From: Cerioporus squamosus
Lineage: Eukaryota > Basidiomycota > Agaricomycetes > Polyporales > Polyporaceae
Direction: 5' to 3'
DNA: 64,000 nucleotides
Assembly: GCA_022592435.1 (NCBI GenBank)
Contig: JABYQS010000001.1
Span: 186,001 to 250,000, forward strand
The translations under genes and the position numbers were made by a program. The notes below the pieces were generated by a model that was not told the DNA's origin, ran no database searches, and worked only from the letters and a program-made list of their open reading frames with translations. Positions 1-9,530 of this stretch are shown here, piece by piece (within the stretch, counting starts at the first letter, position 1; each line of letters begins with the position of its first letter).

Positions 1-120
1 TGTGGGAACCATCGGGTGCCCGTGCGGAATTCGCGAAATCCGCAGCTTATCTATGGGGTTCTGGATAACACAAAAGAGTCCAGTTGTTGCAGTGGGCTCA
101 CTTCCTTTGTCTCCGCCCCG

Positions 121-2268
121 ATGAGCACTGGTAACATGCAAGGTGAGTACAACAGTTGCGCCTGCAGTTGTACTTCGTACTGATAAATGGATATGGCAGT
201 TGGAAGCTCAGCACAGGCTGGTGTTGCAGTGCAACACAGGGCAAAGGCCAGCCGTGCTCTCCTGGAAGAGCTGTGAGTGGTGTACATGAATCATTGCGCA
301 CCGGTATGCTGACATCACCACCAGGTTACCTTCAGTTGGGCCACCCTTTCTGGCACCAGGCGACCCCGGAGGAGTGTTCAGTATGCTGGAGGATATGGTG
401 CTAGGTGATGAGGAGATGCAGGAGCCGTTGATCAGGTACGCCGACAAGGTTGTCACAGACGACATGATGTACGAGCTCCGGAAGCGGGTGAGTCGACCGT
501 TGGATAGTATCCAAGCATGTATTCAAGCTGCTGCAGCCTGCAAACGTGGTAGTCGAGCCACGAGGTCAACAGTTGAATTATGATGACGCGGAGGTGAGGT
601 CCACATCTGGCATCTGGGAGGGGACCCGTTGGATTAGCCCTGCTGAGCACGATGTCAGGCGCGCAAAGAGAAAGTGCGCCAGCACAACCATGACCGGAAG
701 GTGAGGCAAGTCTTGGCAGGGAAGAAGCACGTCCCGGAGGTGGTGAGGACCAGGTGTAGTTTGGGGTCCCTGCCATTCACAACGACTGGATGGTCGGGCA
801 AAGACTATCACAGACGTGATGACGTGCAGTGGTTGGAGGGTGCATGGACGCGTCGGGAGATAACCGGCTACATGTTGGAGCATGGGTTCACGAAGGTGCC
901 TTACAAAGGGTGAGGTCGCAGTGAATGCTTCTTGTCATCACCATGCTGAGTCCTCACAGAAAGGGTGTCTTCTTCGTCGATGAGCATGGGAAGGGATATG
1001 CCTATCGGTCAGACGAGGCGCAGTTCTTGTGGATGAAGCAGAACTTCGCAGGTTACCCTGGCATGACATTCAGAGAGGCTCTTGCCAAGGACTGTTCCGT
1101 CTACATCGTGTGGTGCGGTGAGCGAGAGGTCGGCGCAATCGCAGTCAACAACCGAGGGGACCATTGGTACATGGTCATTGGTGTCGATCGGCAGAACGCT
1201 AAGGTAAAGTCGTGATAGACCCATGTGCTGAGTAACCAATCTGACCACGTCGCAGGTTCCGAAGGTCACCAAGTTCGAGGAGGACCACAAGGAACAGACA
1301 GAATGGCTCCTCCGTCCGACGGGTCCAATTCAGGCACTTATGTATGTGTTTCATACCTCCAGCTTGAGTGATTCAGCGTGCTGACTGTCTGACAGCAAAG
1401 CAGCAAAGTTTGTCTTCGAGTCGAGGTTCCCGTCTCTTGTCCAGAGAGTCCGCAACTGTGTTGCGAGCTTGAAGGCCCAGGGGTACCCCAACGAGATCGC
1501 AGAGCCCCGCTTTGGCTATTGGTATAACTTCTGTATCAATGGTCCTAACAAGAACAAGGGTGTCCGCGGCGTGATGACAAAGCCCCATGTCGATGGCAAG
1601 AATCTAGCTTTGATGATGTGCGTTGTCTTCGTATGGGGTGAGTGTGTTACTTAAAACTGTACAACTGCATGGAGTCTGACGATACTGACAGGGACGTTCA
1701 ACCACAAAGAGAAGGTGTGGCTCGTGTTGTGGGAGGCCAAGGTCATCATCGAGATTCCGCCAGGTATCTTCTTGTTCTACCCGTCGGCGGTGTTCACACA
1801 TTTCAATTGTGACATCTCGGGTAGGTCCAAGCTCAGTCGCTGTCCGCATGCACTGACTTTGCGCGCACAGATGCAGTCTTCGTAACCACAGCAGATGGCT
1901 CTGTGCCCACCCCAGAGACATCAAGTCCTCTGCATGGCGTGGAGGGCAGGGGCTCTATTGTGTTCTTCAACCAGGCAACAATGTTCCAGTTGGCTGAAGT
2001 GCAGGGCACCATCAAGGACGCTCGTGCAGCAGGGCGGGAGACGAGGAGCAACAATGTGTCGCACATCTCGAAGCTTCCACAAATGTAGATCTTCACACAT
2101 TTCTCCGCTGGAGGATTGTTTCGTTGGGTTGAGTGTGGTTATCGCACCCAGAAGGAGTTTCTGGCGGCCGGTGGTACGTTTGCGAAGAACGGTAGTCATC
2201 GCTGGTTGGATGGAGTTGGGTTGTACAGCACTTGGGCGCAGTTGAAAGCTCGCATGCGCCAGGCTTAA
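121..2268 (+). CDS. Tet/JBP-like 2-oxoglutarate Fe(II) dioxygenase, multi-exon
   Basis: The gene is split into about ten exons. The chosen start (MSTGNMQ) joins in frame through GT-AG introns at 143-199 and 273-324 to exons reading LLEELLPSV and SMLEDMVLGDEEMQEPLIRY. The catalytic region lies at 1400-2050: an HVD iron-binding motif (KPHVDGKNLAL), then LVLWEAKVIIEIPPG, FLFYPSAVFTHFN with the distal iron-binding His, and GRGSIVFFNQ whose Arg should hold 2-oxoglutarate. A last exon (about 2089-2268) reads GGLFRWVECGYRTQKEFL and is typical of the fungal Tet-like oxygenase family (Pfam 2OG-FeII_Oxy_6). Known family role: oxidation of 5-methylcytosine or related bases, often beside KDZ transposons in mushrooms. 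Substrate here is inferred. It converges on the KDZ transposase, with only about 115 bp between stop codons. The intron before the last exon would be only about 33 nt; without it the protein would stop at 2088. The first start could also lie upstream of the window. Confidence 0.8.
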
Positions 2269-2383
2269 CTGTTCGTGCTTCGTTTGTATTTGTATGTGTT
2301 CGAGCGATGTTGTATTCTGTACGATATATGTGACAATGCAATTCATTGCACCTGTACCGATGAAAGATGAAACTGATGAAAGA

Positions 2384-4710
2384 CTACAAAGGGAGCTTGA
2401 GCTCCTCCACAGGAATTATACGAGGATGTTTACCCTTCTTGGCCAGGACAGCCTCACGATAAGCATTATAAATGGTAATCATCTCGTCAAGGAAAAAGTT
2501 GTAACGGATCTCGCTCATCTCGCGTACAACTGCGATGAACTTGCCAAACCATACGTTCACTTGCTCCGCCGCCGAGGAATTGAAGATCCACTCCATGAGG
2601 TCGTTGTATAGCTCCGAAAACAATGCAGGGTTGCAATTCTCGACGCAGAACTCGTCTCTGTCCGTGTGCTTGGTTGTGGCGTGGAACACATCGACGGGGA
2701 AGGCGGTTCGATCCAGCCCAGGCGTACCTTGGGTACGTATGTGCCGGAGGAGGTGGCAATTGTTGTCGTAGAAGAGGAAGGACGGACGCGCACGAGGGAA
2801 GTGATTGGGAAATGTTGAGAGGACGAATCGCTGGATGATAGTGCTCTAGCATCAGTGTATGAACATTCATTGGCTCTGAAATGCATACCAGCGCGTTCGC
2901 AGGACCCTCCGAGTCAAAAAATGTCGCACGGGAGATCACAATCCCACAGCACCTCACCATTAGCTGCTCGTTATGGGTCCACTTCCTCGTTAGAGCCGTC
3001 TTGACCTTCGGCATCCTTGAAGCCTTCTTGGCCTTGGCTCCTCGCCGCCCGTACGACTGCTTTTGGCTGTGGTGCACCCGGGGATCACTACCCAAGATGT
3101 CGGCAACCTCTGCAAGGTCGAGCACGTCTGGCACTGCCTCAGAGATGGTGGCGTCGAGGGCGTCCACAACCTCCGCGTCTTCCAACGCGTCGACGAGGTC
3201 ATCTGCGGTGGAGTTGGACCTCGCCAAGGCCGCTGCAGCCCGATTCTCCAGCCGTCTCCTCAGCCGGAAGATCGCCTGGCCCTTCTGACGCCTCTCGGTC
3301 TCATATGCACGATGCTCCATAGTGGAACATGTTCGGAAGCCACCGGAGACGTCCTTGTTGCAGCCTTCCATGGCACACTTGGTAGCCTTATCAACGTGCG
3401 TCTGACAGAAGTGATCGCGCGGGGACTGTAACCTCTCCTTGCAGTGGGGCTCGTTGCATCGCGGGTGACCCACCGTCACTCCGTCCATTACGCATGCAGT
3501 CAGGTGCTCTACGGAAGACGAACAGTGAGCGGCAGACTATACGACGAAGTATTGGGTTCTGAACGTACGCCATGGAGCATCGGGATCAGTGGCGGGTGAG
3601 GGGGTGACCTTCTCACAGTCATCGCAGGAGTGGGCCCACAGAGGCTGCCCGATGCCAACCATCAGCTTGTTGCGCTCCTCGAGGGCAGCCATGAATCGCT
3701 CGCTTTGAGGCCCATTGTGCGGAAGCTCCAGGATCTCAGTGCGGCAATGCTTGAAGTTCAGAAGCGCATGGAGGTAGAAGGTATTCCAGACAAGCTCCCC
3801 TGTGAGCTGTTGCGCATCTGATTCGGAAGACAGCCCTAAGTTGTAGACCTGAGCAACAACGTCCCCAGATGCACTGCAACAAGGTGAGGGGGTATAGCCT
3901 GTGCACAGGCTGTGGCACGACTCACTGTGCGAAACACATCTGCGCCTGGAACAGCCCAACCAACTCCTTCTCCACGTACGACCTCTCGGAGATCTCTAGG
4001 ACGTTGGGCATGCCAGCATAGTAGCAGCGTTTGGCGTCGTCGTCCTGTGCATTGCGTACGGAGTAGTTCGGCCGGTAAGTGGTGCGACAGCCTGAATCAA
4101 AGTACACATGTAAGCAATGAAAGAGGGAGGATTGATTTGCAGATCCTACCGCGGCAGTACATAGATGAGATCCGTATCGGAAGAACGCCCCGCCTCCGTG
4201 TATAGAGATGGCCAGCATAGTCACGTCATTCACCTAAATGCTTGCCATGGCGGGAGCAGCCAGTCGTAGTGCAAGTCTTCTGCGCACTGATCATGATCTC
4301 CACACCTGGGGACCACAACAAAATTCGTCATTATTGTATCGCTCCACCAAACAATCTTGCTTACCGACGTTATGCGAGGGGCCGATGGCAGAGAGAAACT
4401 CGTCCGTCGTCCCAGGGACAATGATCAGCTCTCCTGGACGAGCAGACATGATGATGTCACCCAGAGCACCCCATAATGCACTGACATGTTCAAGGGCGAG
4501 GCCGGTGTAAAGACTGAGGACCAATGCGATATTGTCGGGGAGGGAAGGAAGGGGCTGGGGGCGGGAAGTGTTGCCAGGGTTCGCAGGCGGGATAAACTCC
4601 GTGAACCGAGTAGAGACCTCGAAGAAAGCAAGCAGCTGGTGCTGCGTGAGCGCGCCGGATAGCTCAGGAATGGTAGTTAACCTCGAAGCAATGGTCGAGA
4701 ATAGAACCAT
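2384..4710 (-). CDS. KDZ-family transposase with CxC5 and CxC6 cysteine clusters
   Basis: Starts at ATG 4708-4710 (MVLFSTIASRLTT) and ends in EELKLPL. In order: an N-terminal KDZ-associated region (IPELSGALTQHQLLAFFEV, RFTEFIPP); a CxC5-like part with GCRTTYRPNYSV and RSYVEKELVGLF; LVWNTFYLHALL and HSCDDCEKV; then a CxC6-like cluster (HPRCNEPHC, HFCQTH, KCAMEGC, FRTCSTMEHR); and the RNase H-like KDZ core with KWTHNEQLMV, FLFYDNNC (Asp), VDVFHATTKHTD, CVENCNPALF, SSAAEQVNVWFG (Glu) and RYNFFLDEMI. All exons join in frame by eye through introns near 4360-4310, 4235-4090, 3570-3510 and 2860-2820, so the transposase looks uninterrupted. Known role: cut-and-paste DNA transposition by Kyakuja-Dileera-Zisupton elements. 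Its partner gene is the convergent Tet-like dioxygenase. Confidence 0.88.
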
Positions 4711-4814
4711 CGCCGGCGAGGTAGTGAGAGCGGTGGGATGGCAGAAGCGAACAGCTGAGACGCCAGAAAAAAGCAAGCCTCTGTACTCAACAGCATCATG
4801 TGACGTACAGGACA

Positions 4815-5145
4815 GAATACCTGCAGGTGTTTGTACGGAAGCCGGAACACCTGCGGGTAAGTGACCAGATTGCAGGAACCCCTGCGGGTGTGCGGGGTAT
4901 ATACTAAGGGCGGGAGAGCCTGCAGGGCGGCCGGTGAAGTGCACTTTCGCGCCGGGAACGCCTGCAGGCTGGTGGCATACAGACACAAACGGGGAACACC
5001 TGCAGGCAGTACCGGGCCTGCCGGAAGGTCCGCAGGTGCTCGGACATACCTGCAGGCGACCAGGTTACTGGGTTTGGGCGAACACGTTCAGGCGACTCGG
5101 ATGGCCTGAACGCCTTCACCGGCAGGCATGCAGGTGCCCGGAAAG
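4815..5145. repeat. Cluster of degenerate CCTGCAGG-type repeats
   Basis: About nine imperfect copies of a core resembling GGAACACCTGCAGG occur every 25-45 bases just upstream of the transposase start, for example near 4820, 4848, 4876, 4918, 4960, 5000, 5030, 5048 and 5128. Several contain the full 8-base palindrome CCTGCAGG. The position, next to the transposase gene start and inside the probable element end, suggests subterminal transposase-binding repeats; that function is inference. Confidence 0.6.
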
Positions 5146-5448
5146 ACCTTGGAGAGACTTACGCCAACATCAGCAGCTGCATACAGGGCGTAAGTCATAC
5201 GGATAAAACACTTACTACATGAAGAGCATACAGCCTCAGGGCGACGTGCATCGGGGACGATCCAAGAGCAGGAAACAATGTATGTCATAGAGCCCTGACC
5301 GGGTTCCGTTTTACGGTAACCCGGCAGGTGGTTAGGTCGGCCTGCAAGGCGCGGCCCACATCTACTTATCATGGCTAGTGGACTAAGTGATACTATCATG
5401 GCCGTACTTACTTGCCATCAATTGCTATCGTCCGCCATCGTCCGCCGG

Positions 5449-5471
5449 ATTCCGCCGGATTCCGGCGGAAT
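5449..5471. repeat. Perfect 10-bp inverted repeat with 3-nt spacer
   Basis: ATTCCGCCGG, then ATT, then CCGGCGGAAT. It is preceded by short direct repeats of CGTCCGCC and GGATTCCGCC. It may mark the right end of the KDZ element or be an independent hairpin. Confidence 0.7.
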
Positions 5472-5475
5472 ATTC

Positions 5476-6038
5476 CTCATAACGCTATTGTTCTCCGGCT
5501 TCTAGGCCGGGAAATCATCGGCGCGGCCGCCTTACGGTTTCTGAACGTGAACTTTTCGTACAGAACCCGACAGAGACCGAAAGCCAGAGTGTACTCGTAC
5601 GCAGGAAGTACTGTTGAATCATCAGATAGCTTGTCAGACATATCAAGGAGCGACACGCTGCGAACAGCCACAACGCCTGCGAGCGTAGATCATCATACTT
5701 ATCATTGTCGTCAAGATTGAACGGTCCGTTGTCGTGTGGAGAGTAAGTAGTATACGATAGGACAGAGTGTTCTGCTTGCGCAGTGCAACGACAAACACTA
5801 GAAATAGCAGCGTCAAAGGGGAGGTGATGATGACAATACTACGACAACGCAGATCGGGGGGTTAGAAAGTGGTATGTGCAGTGGTCCGAAAGTCAGGTAT
5901 GGCACATCACGGAAACCAGGACGCCAGTCGAGGCGTCGTACCGTAAGAACTTTGTGGGGGTCAGGCCACGAGTACGCTCAAATGGCCCGCCATGGAAGAC
6001 ATGCCAACCGCAAAACCTAAGTGCGCTGCGACCGCACC
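5476..6038. other. Intergenic, no gene seen
   Basis: About 560 bp between the transposon-associated palindrome and the 3' end of the chitin deacetylase gene. Only short unsupported reading frames are present. It should contain the 3' UTR of the deacetylase. Confidence 0.5.
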
Positions 6039-7658
6039 TTAGAGGAAGAGGGCAAGCGCGCCAGACACGACGCTGAAAGCCACCGCCACGAGGGCGTTGG
6101 GCACAGCGAACGCGCCCATAGCACCGTTGTTGCTCGAGTCGCCAGTGGAGTTTGACGAGCCCGAAGCCTGCGCACCGGATTTGCCCGAGCCGCTGGCTGT
6201 GAACAAAGGTTTGCGTCAGATATGACATTGGCTCACGAGCTCTCTCACACGTACCACCGACGGGGTTAGACTTGTTGTCGTTCGTCTCGAGGTAGGCATC
6301 CGAGAGCGGCAAGCCAAGGCAAGACACGATAGGCTCAATCTTGAAGGGCGGCTGGTGGGCAAGGGCATCAGGCAGGATGTAGTCCATTGCGATGTCCACA
6401 GTCTGCTGGAAGAGATCGTGCTCGAGGACGATGAAGCCAGTGTTGATCTGGGTCGCGTTGCCCACGATGCTGTGCCAGTTGTTCAGCACCTGCTCAGCAT
6501 TCGTGGTGCCGCCAGCAATGTTGAAGTCTGAATGAGTTCCAAAAGTCAGTGCTTGCGAGAGAGGGGTAGCAGGAATGACGCACCCCCGGTGTCGAAGGTG
6601 GACGTAGGGCTGATACGAGTCCAGATGGAGGTCTGAAGGCCCATAGCAGTGGCGATGGCCCGAACACGGTTGTCGACATCGCCGTAAGGGGGACGCCAAT
6701 AAGTGGGGGTGACACCAAGCACGTCCTTGATGATCTTCCTGCTCCAGCCGAGCTCGGCGATGACCTGGTCGTTGGTAAGAGTGGTCATCTCAGGGTGGGA
6801 CCATGTGTGGACAGCAATCTGGTGCTGGGCCATGTACTCCTCCTGGAGGAGAGCCGGGTAGGATATGGCGCGCGAGCCGACGACGAAGAAGGTGGCCTTG
6901 AGGTTTTGCTGGTCAAGGTAGCTGAGGAGATTGCCGGTGTAGAGCGCGGGGCCATCGTCGTAGGTGAGACCCCAGGTCATCTTGTCTGGGCACGACACGA
7001 CATCATCATCGCCAGTGCAGCCACCGCAGGTCCACCAACAACGGCTCGTGTCCGCTGCGGCTTGGGGGTTGGCCGCGCAGCCGCCAGCTACGGTGGGTGC
7101 GATGTCGGGAATGGTGATGCCGGAGTTTGCGACCTCGGCCTTCCACTGGTTGACCTCATCCGAGTCGGTGGGCGGGGTCTTGTCGAGAGGGGGATAGTTG
7201 GCAACAACGATGCTGCTGACTGGAACCCGGACGAAACGCGTCAGAGACAGGAGAGCCAATCAAGCGGGGAAGAATGGAGACTCACTGGCAGGCAGAGCGG
7301 GGGCGCCGGACAAGAAGGTCGGAGACGCACCAGCGGCGAAGGTGGTGGAAGCGGCAACAGTGGGCTGCGTGGTCGCACCCGAGGCAATCTCGGACAGCGG
7401 GAGGGCGGTCGGGTTGGTAGACGCCAATGTGAAAGTCAGGGTCGCGCTGCTCGCGCCGGGGGCTGCAGGAGTCGTTCCCGCTGCGGCGGAGGAGCCTGCA
7501 GCGGCGCTGGTCGCGGGGGCGGCGGCAGAGCTGCTGCTGCTGGCTCCGCTGGCTGCTGGGGCCTGTGCGGCCTGCTGGCGGGCGTGGTGGAGGTCGCGCA
7601 CGCCGTGGGCGGAGACGAGGGCGGGGAGGGCCACTGCGGAGACAAGGGCGAGCTTCAT
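6039..7658 (-). CDS. Chitin deacetylase (polysaccharide deacetylase, CE4), GPI-anchored
   Basis: Removes acetyl groups from chitin to give chitosan at the cell surface. The protein starts MKLALVSAVALPALVSA, a signal peptide, followed by an Ala/Ser-rich stretch. Exon 1 is 7286-7658 and a 66-bp intron follows (7220-7285). Exon 2 carries CWWTCGGC, then the NodB domain: LTYDDGPALYTGNLL (metal-binding Asp pair), KATFFVVGSRA, HTWSHPEMTTL (the two metal-binding His) and WRPPYGDVDNRVRAI. Later exons give GFIVLEHDLFQQTVD and a Ser/Gly/Asn-rich tail ending in a hydrophobic segment (VAVAFSVVSGALALFL), typical of a GPI-anchor signal. Length, about 450 residues, fits fungal Cda enzymes. A TATA box lies upstream at 7903-7908. 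Confidence 0.95.
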
Positions 7659-7902
7659 GGCGGGAACAGTAAAGAACGTCGGTGGGCCTGAGGCGTGGGC
7701 TGGGACGTCGGCGTGGTCAAGAACGCAGGGGCCGACGAGGACTAGAGAGTGCGAGTGAGAGAAGCACAGAGAGGGAGGACCTTGTCCCCTCTTTGAGCAA
7801 TTCGAATTCGCAGGACAACATTTGCAAACAGGCTGGAGCCACCCCGTCTGTCACCAGTCCGTGCATCTGCCGGCGACGGCGCCGGGCAGATTGCTTCCTC
7901 CA

Positions 7903-7908
7903 TTTATA
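7903..7908 (-). promoter_or_regulatory. TATA box of chitin deacetylase
   Basis: TATAAA on the minus strand about 245 bp upstream of the start codon at 7658. A leader of roughly 200 nt would be needed. Sequence match only. Confidence 0.4.
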
Positions 7909-8058
7909 GTCTCCAATACATGTCCTCATATATTTAGCTCGCCGAGGCCAGCACGCACCCCGCGCCACGCCGGCCGTGCGCGTCTGCGGGGCGCGTCGCC
8001 TACCGATCTAGAGGGCAGCCAAAGGCCTGCAGCGTACGAGTACATACCGAGCCCGACT

Positions 8059-9213
8059 CTACTTCTTCTGCTTCTTCGGCCGCGGCTTTTCCAGGTCAAT
8101 CTCCTCCTCGTCATCGTCAGAGCTGTCCTCGTCCTCCTCGTCGCTGTCAATGTCCCCGTCTCCCGCCTGCCCGAGGAAGTACTCGATCGCCTCCGGGAAA
8201 ACGTCGTTTGCGATCGACACTCCAATCTGTGCATGCGCGTGGGTGTCAGTCAGCATTTTGCTCAATACCAAGTCCGTCGCTAGCTGCATTCCACGCACCT
8301 CGAATGGGTCCTCGGCCACCTCAAAGAAGTTGAAGAAGCTGCCGCCCTCGGCAGGCAGTTCGTCGTCGCCGTCCGGGTCGGGGACGCGCGGGTGCAGCTT
8401 GGTCAGGTTCTTCGACTCGTCCTTCCAGTCGATTTTCGTCGCCTGTGCCCCGTCAGTTAGCCATGCCCCCGCGCTCGCGTCCCCCAGCAGCACACACGCA
8501 CCTTGGGCTCGACGTCGCGGTCCCAGGAAAACTCCAGCATCGCCTCCGTGATCCCGTCCTCGTCGGGCTTCTCATCAGACTCCACGGGTGGCGGCACGTA
8601 CTTGTACTCCTTCTTGAGCACCGTGTTCGAGAAGTACGGGTTCTCCTTGAAGTACTGCAGCCCCCAGACGCGTCAGCCACACATGTTCGCGTTCGTGTCG
8701 CGGCACGCTGAGAATAAAGTCATGATACTCACGAACTCGAGCGTGAAGCACCGCGACTCGACGGGGTCGCGCGTCAGCCAGACGTCCTCCAGGTAGCTCA
8801 GCGCCGCCTGGTCCGCGTTGTGCTGGACGTGCATCGAGAGCACCGGGTGGTTCATGAGCGCGACCGCCCAGAACTTGTTGATCGCCTTCAGCACCTCGCG
8901 CCGCTTCTCGTACACGGGCACCATCTTTTCCTGCGCGCGACGCTCTGCAAAACGACGCGTCCGAGGTCAGTCTCCATTGCACCCTGCACATGCACAACAC
9001 AAAAAGGGGGGCGAGGAACGGAAGGGAACAGGAGAGTGAATGTGGTTCAACTTGGGGAAGCACGAACGTACCAAGCGCGAGCTCGACGCGGGCAATGTCC
9101 TTTTGGATCGCCTGCAGCTTGTGGGCCTCCTCGTCGGAGACCTCGACATCTCCAAGGGGATTCTTCTCGACGTCTGCGCCGGGGGACGCGCGTTTTACTC
9201 CTTTGCTGCTCAT
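8059..9213 (-). CDS. SET/NAP-family histone chaperone
   Basis: Nucleosome assembly protein of the SET/TAF-I (Vps75-like) branch, expected to bind core histones in nucleus and cytoplasm. Start MSSKGVKRASPGADVEKN at 9213. A long alpha-helix follows (DEEAHKLQAIQKDIARVELAL joined across an intron to ERRAQEKMVPVYEKRREVL), the dimerisation helix of the family. Then KFWAVALMNHPVLSMHV, LEDVWLTRDPVESRCFTLEF, YFKENPYFSNTVLKKEY and GGSFFNFFEVAEDPFE form the NAP earmuff domain. The tail is very acidic (DSDEEDEDSSDDDEEE) and ends in basic KPRPKKQKK, a likely nuclear localisation signal. Four or five short introns. No break seen. Confidence 0.93.
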
Positions 9214-9530
9214 GGCGGTGGTCGTAGAGTGTGTGATGGGTAAATTTCTGGCTTCGCGAGCGCGTCTCCTCTGCTCCCAGGAAGATGGGGCGGAGTTGTC
9301 GCGCTCCCTCTTCAAACTCCGCTGTGGCGTAAGCGCCCCAACCACTCGGGCGCCTCCGTCTGGAATGGACTCGAAATCGACTGTGAGGTCAGTGGCGGCG
9401 AGCAGTCAATTGTGTCAACAACGGAATGCATCATGTTGATGTCGTGTATTATCGCAACACGTAGGCTACCAGTCGATACATAGAATGAACAAAGCGGATG
9501 TCCCAGAAGTCCAACTCACTACCAGGCCCG

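Larger units (their letters stand above)
1..5475. mobile_element. KDZ transposon carrying a Tet-like dioxygenase, ends not resolved
   Basis: The span holds two genes, the dioxygenase (+) and the KDZ transposase (-), arranged tail to tail, followed on the transposase side by a repeat cluster and a perfect palindrome. This matches the described association of TET/JBP genes with KDZ elements in basidiomycetes. I could not identify terminal inverted repeats: the left end probably lies before base 1, and the right limit is set only by the palindrome at 5449-5471. Boundaries are therefore approximate. Confidence 0.55.

Noticed and set aside
6795..7758. Long plus-strand frames across the chitin deacetylase gene
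   Set aside because: They are Gly/Arg/Ala-rich shadows of the GC-rich minus-strand deacetylase exons and contain no domain.
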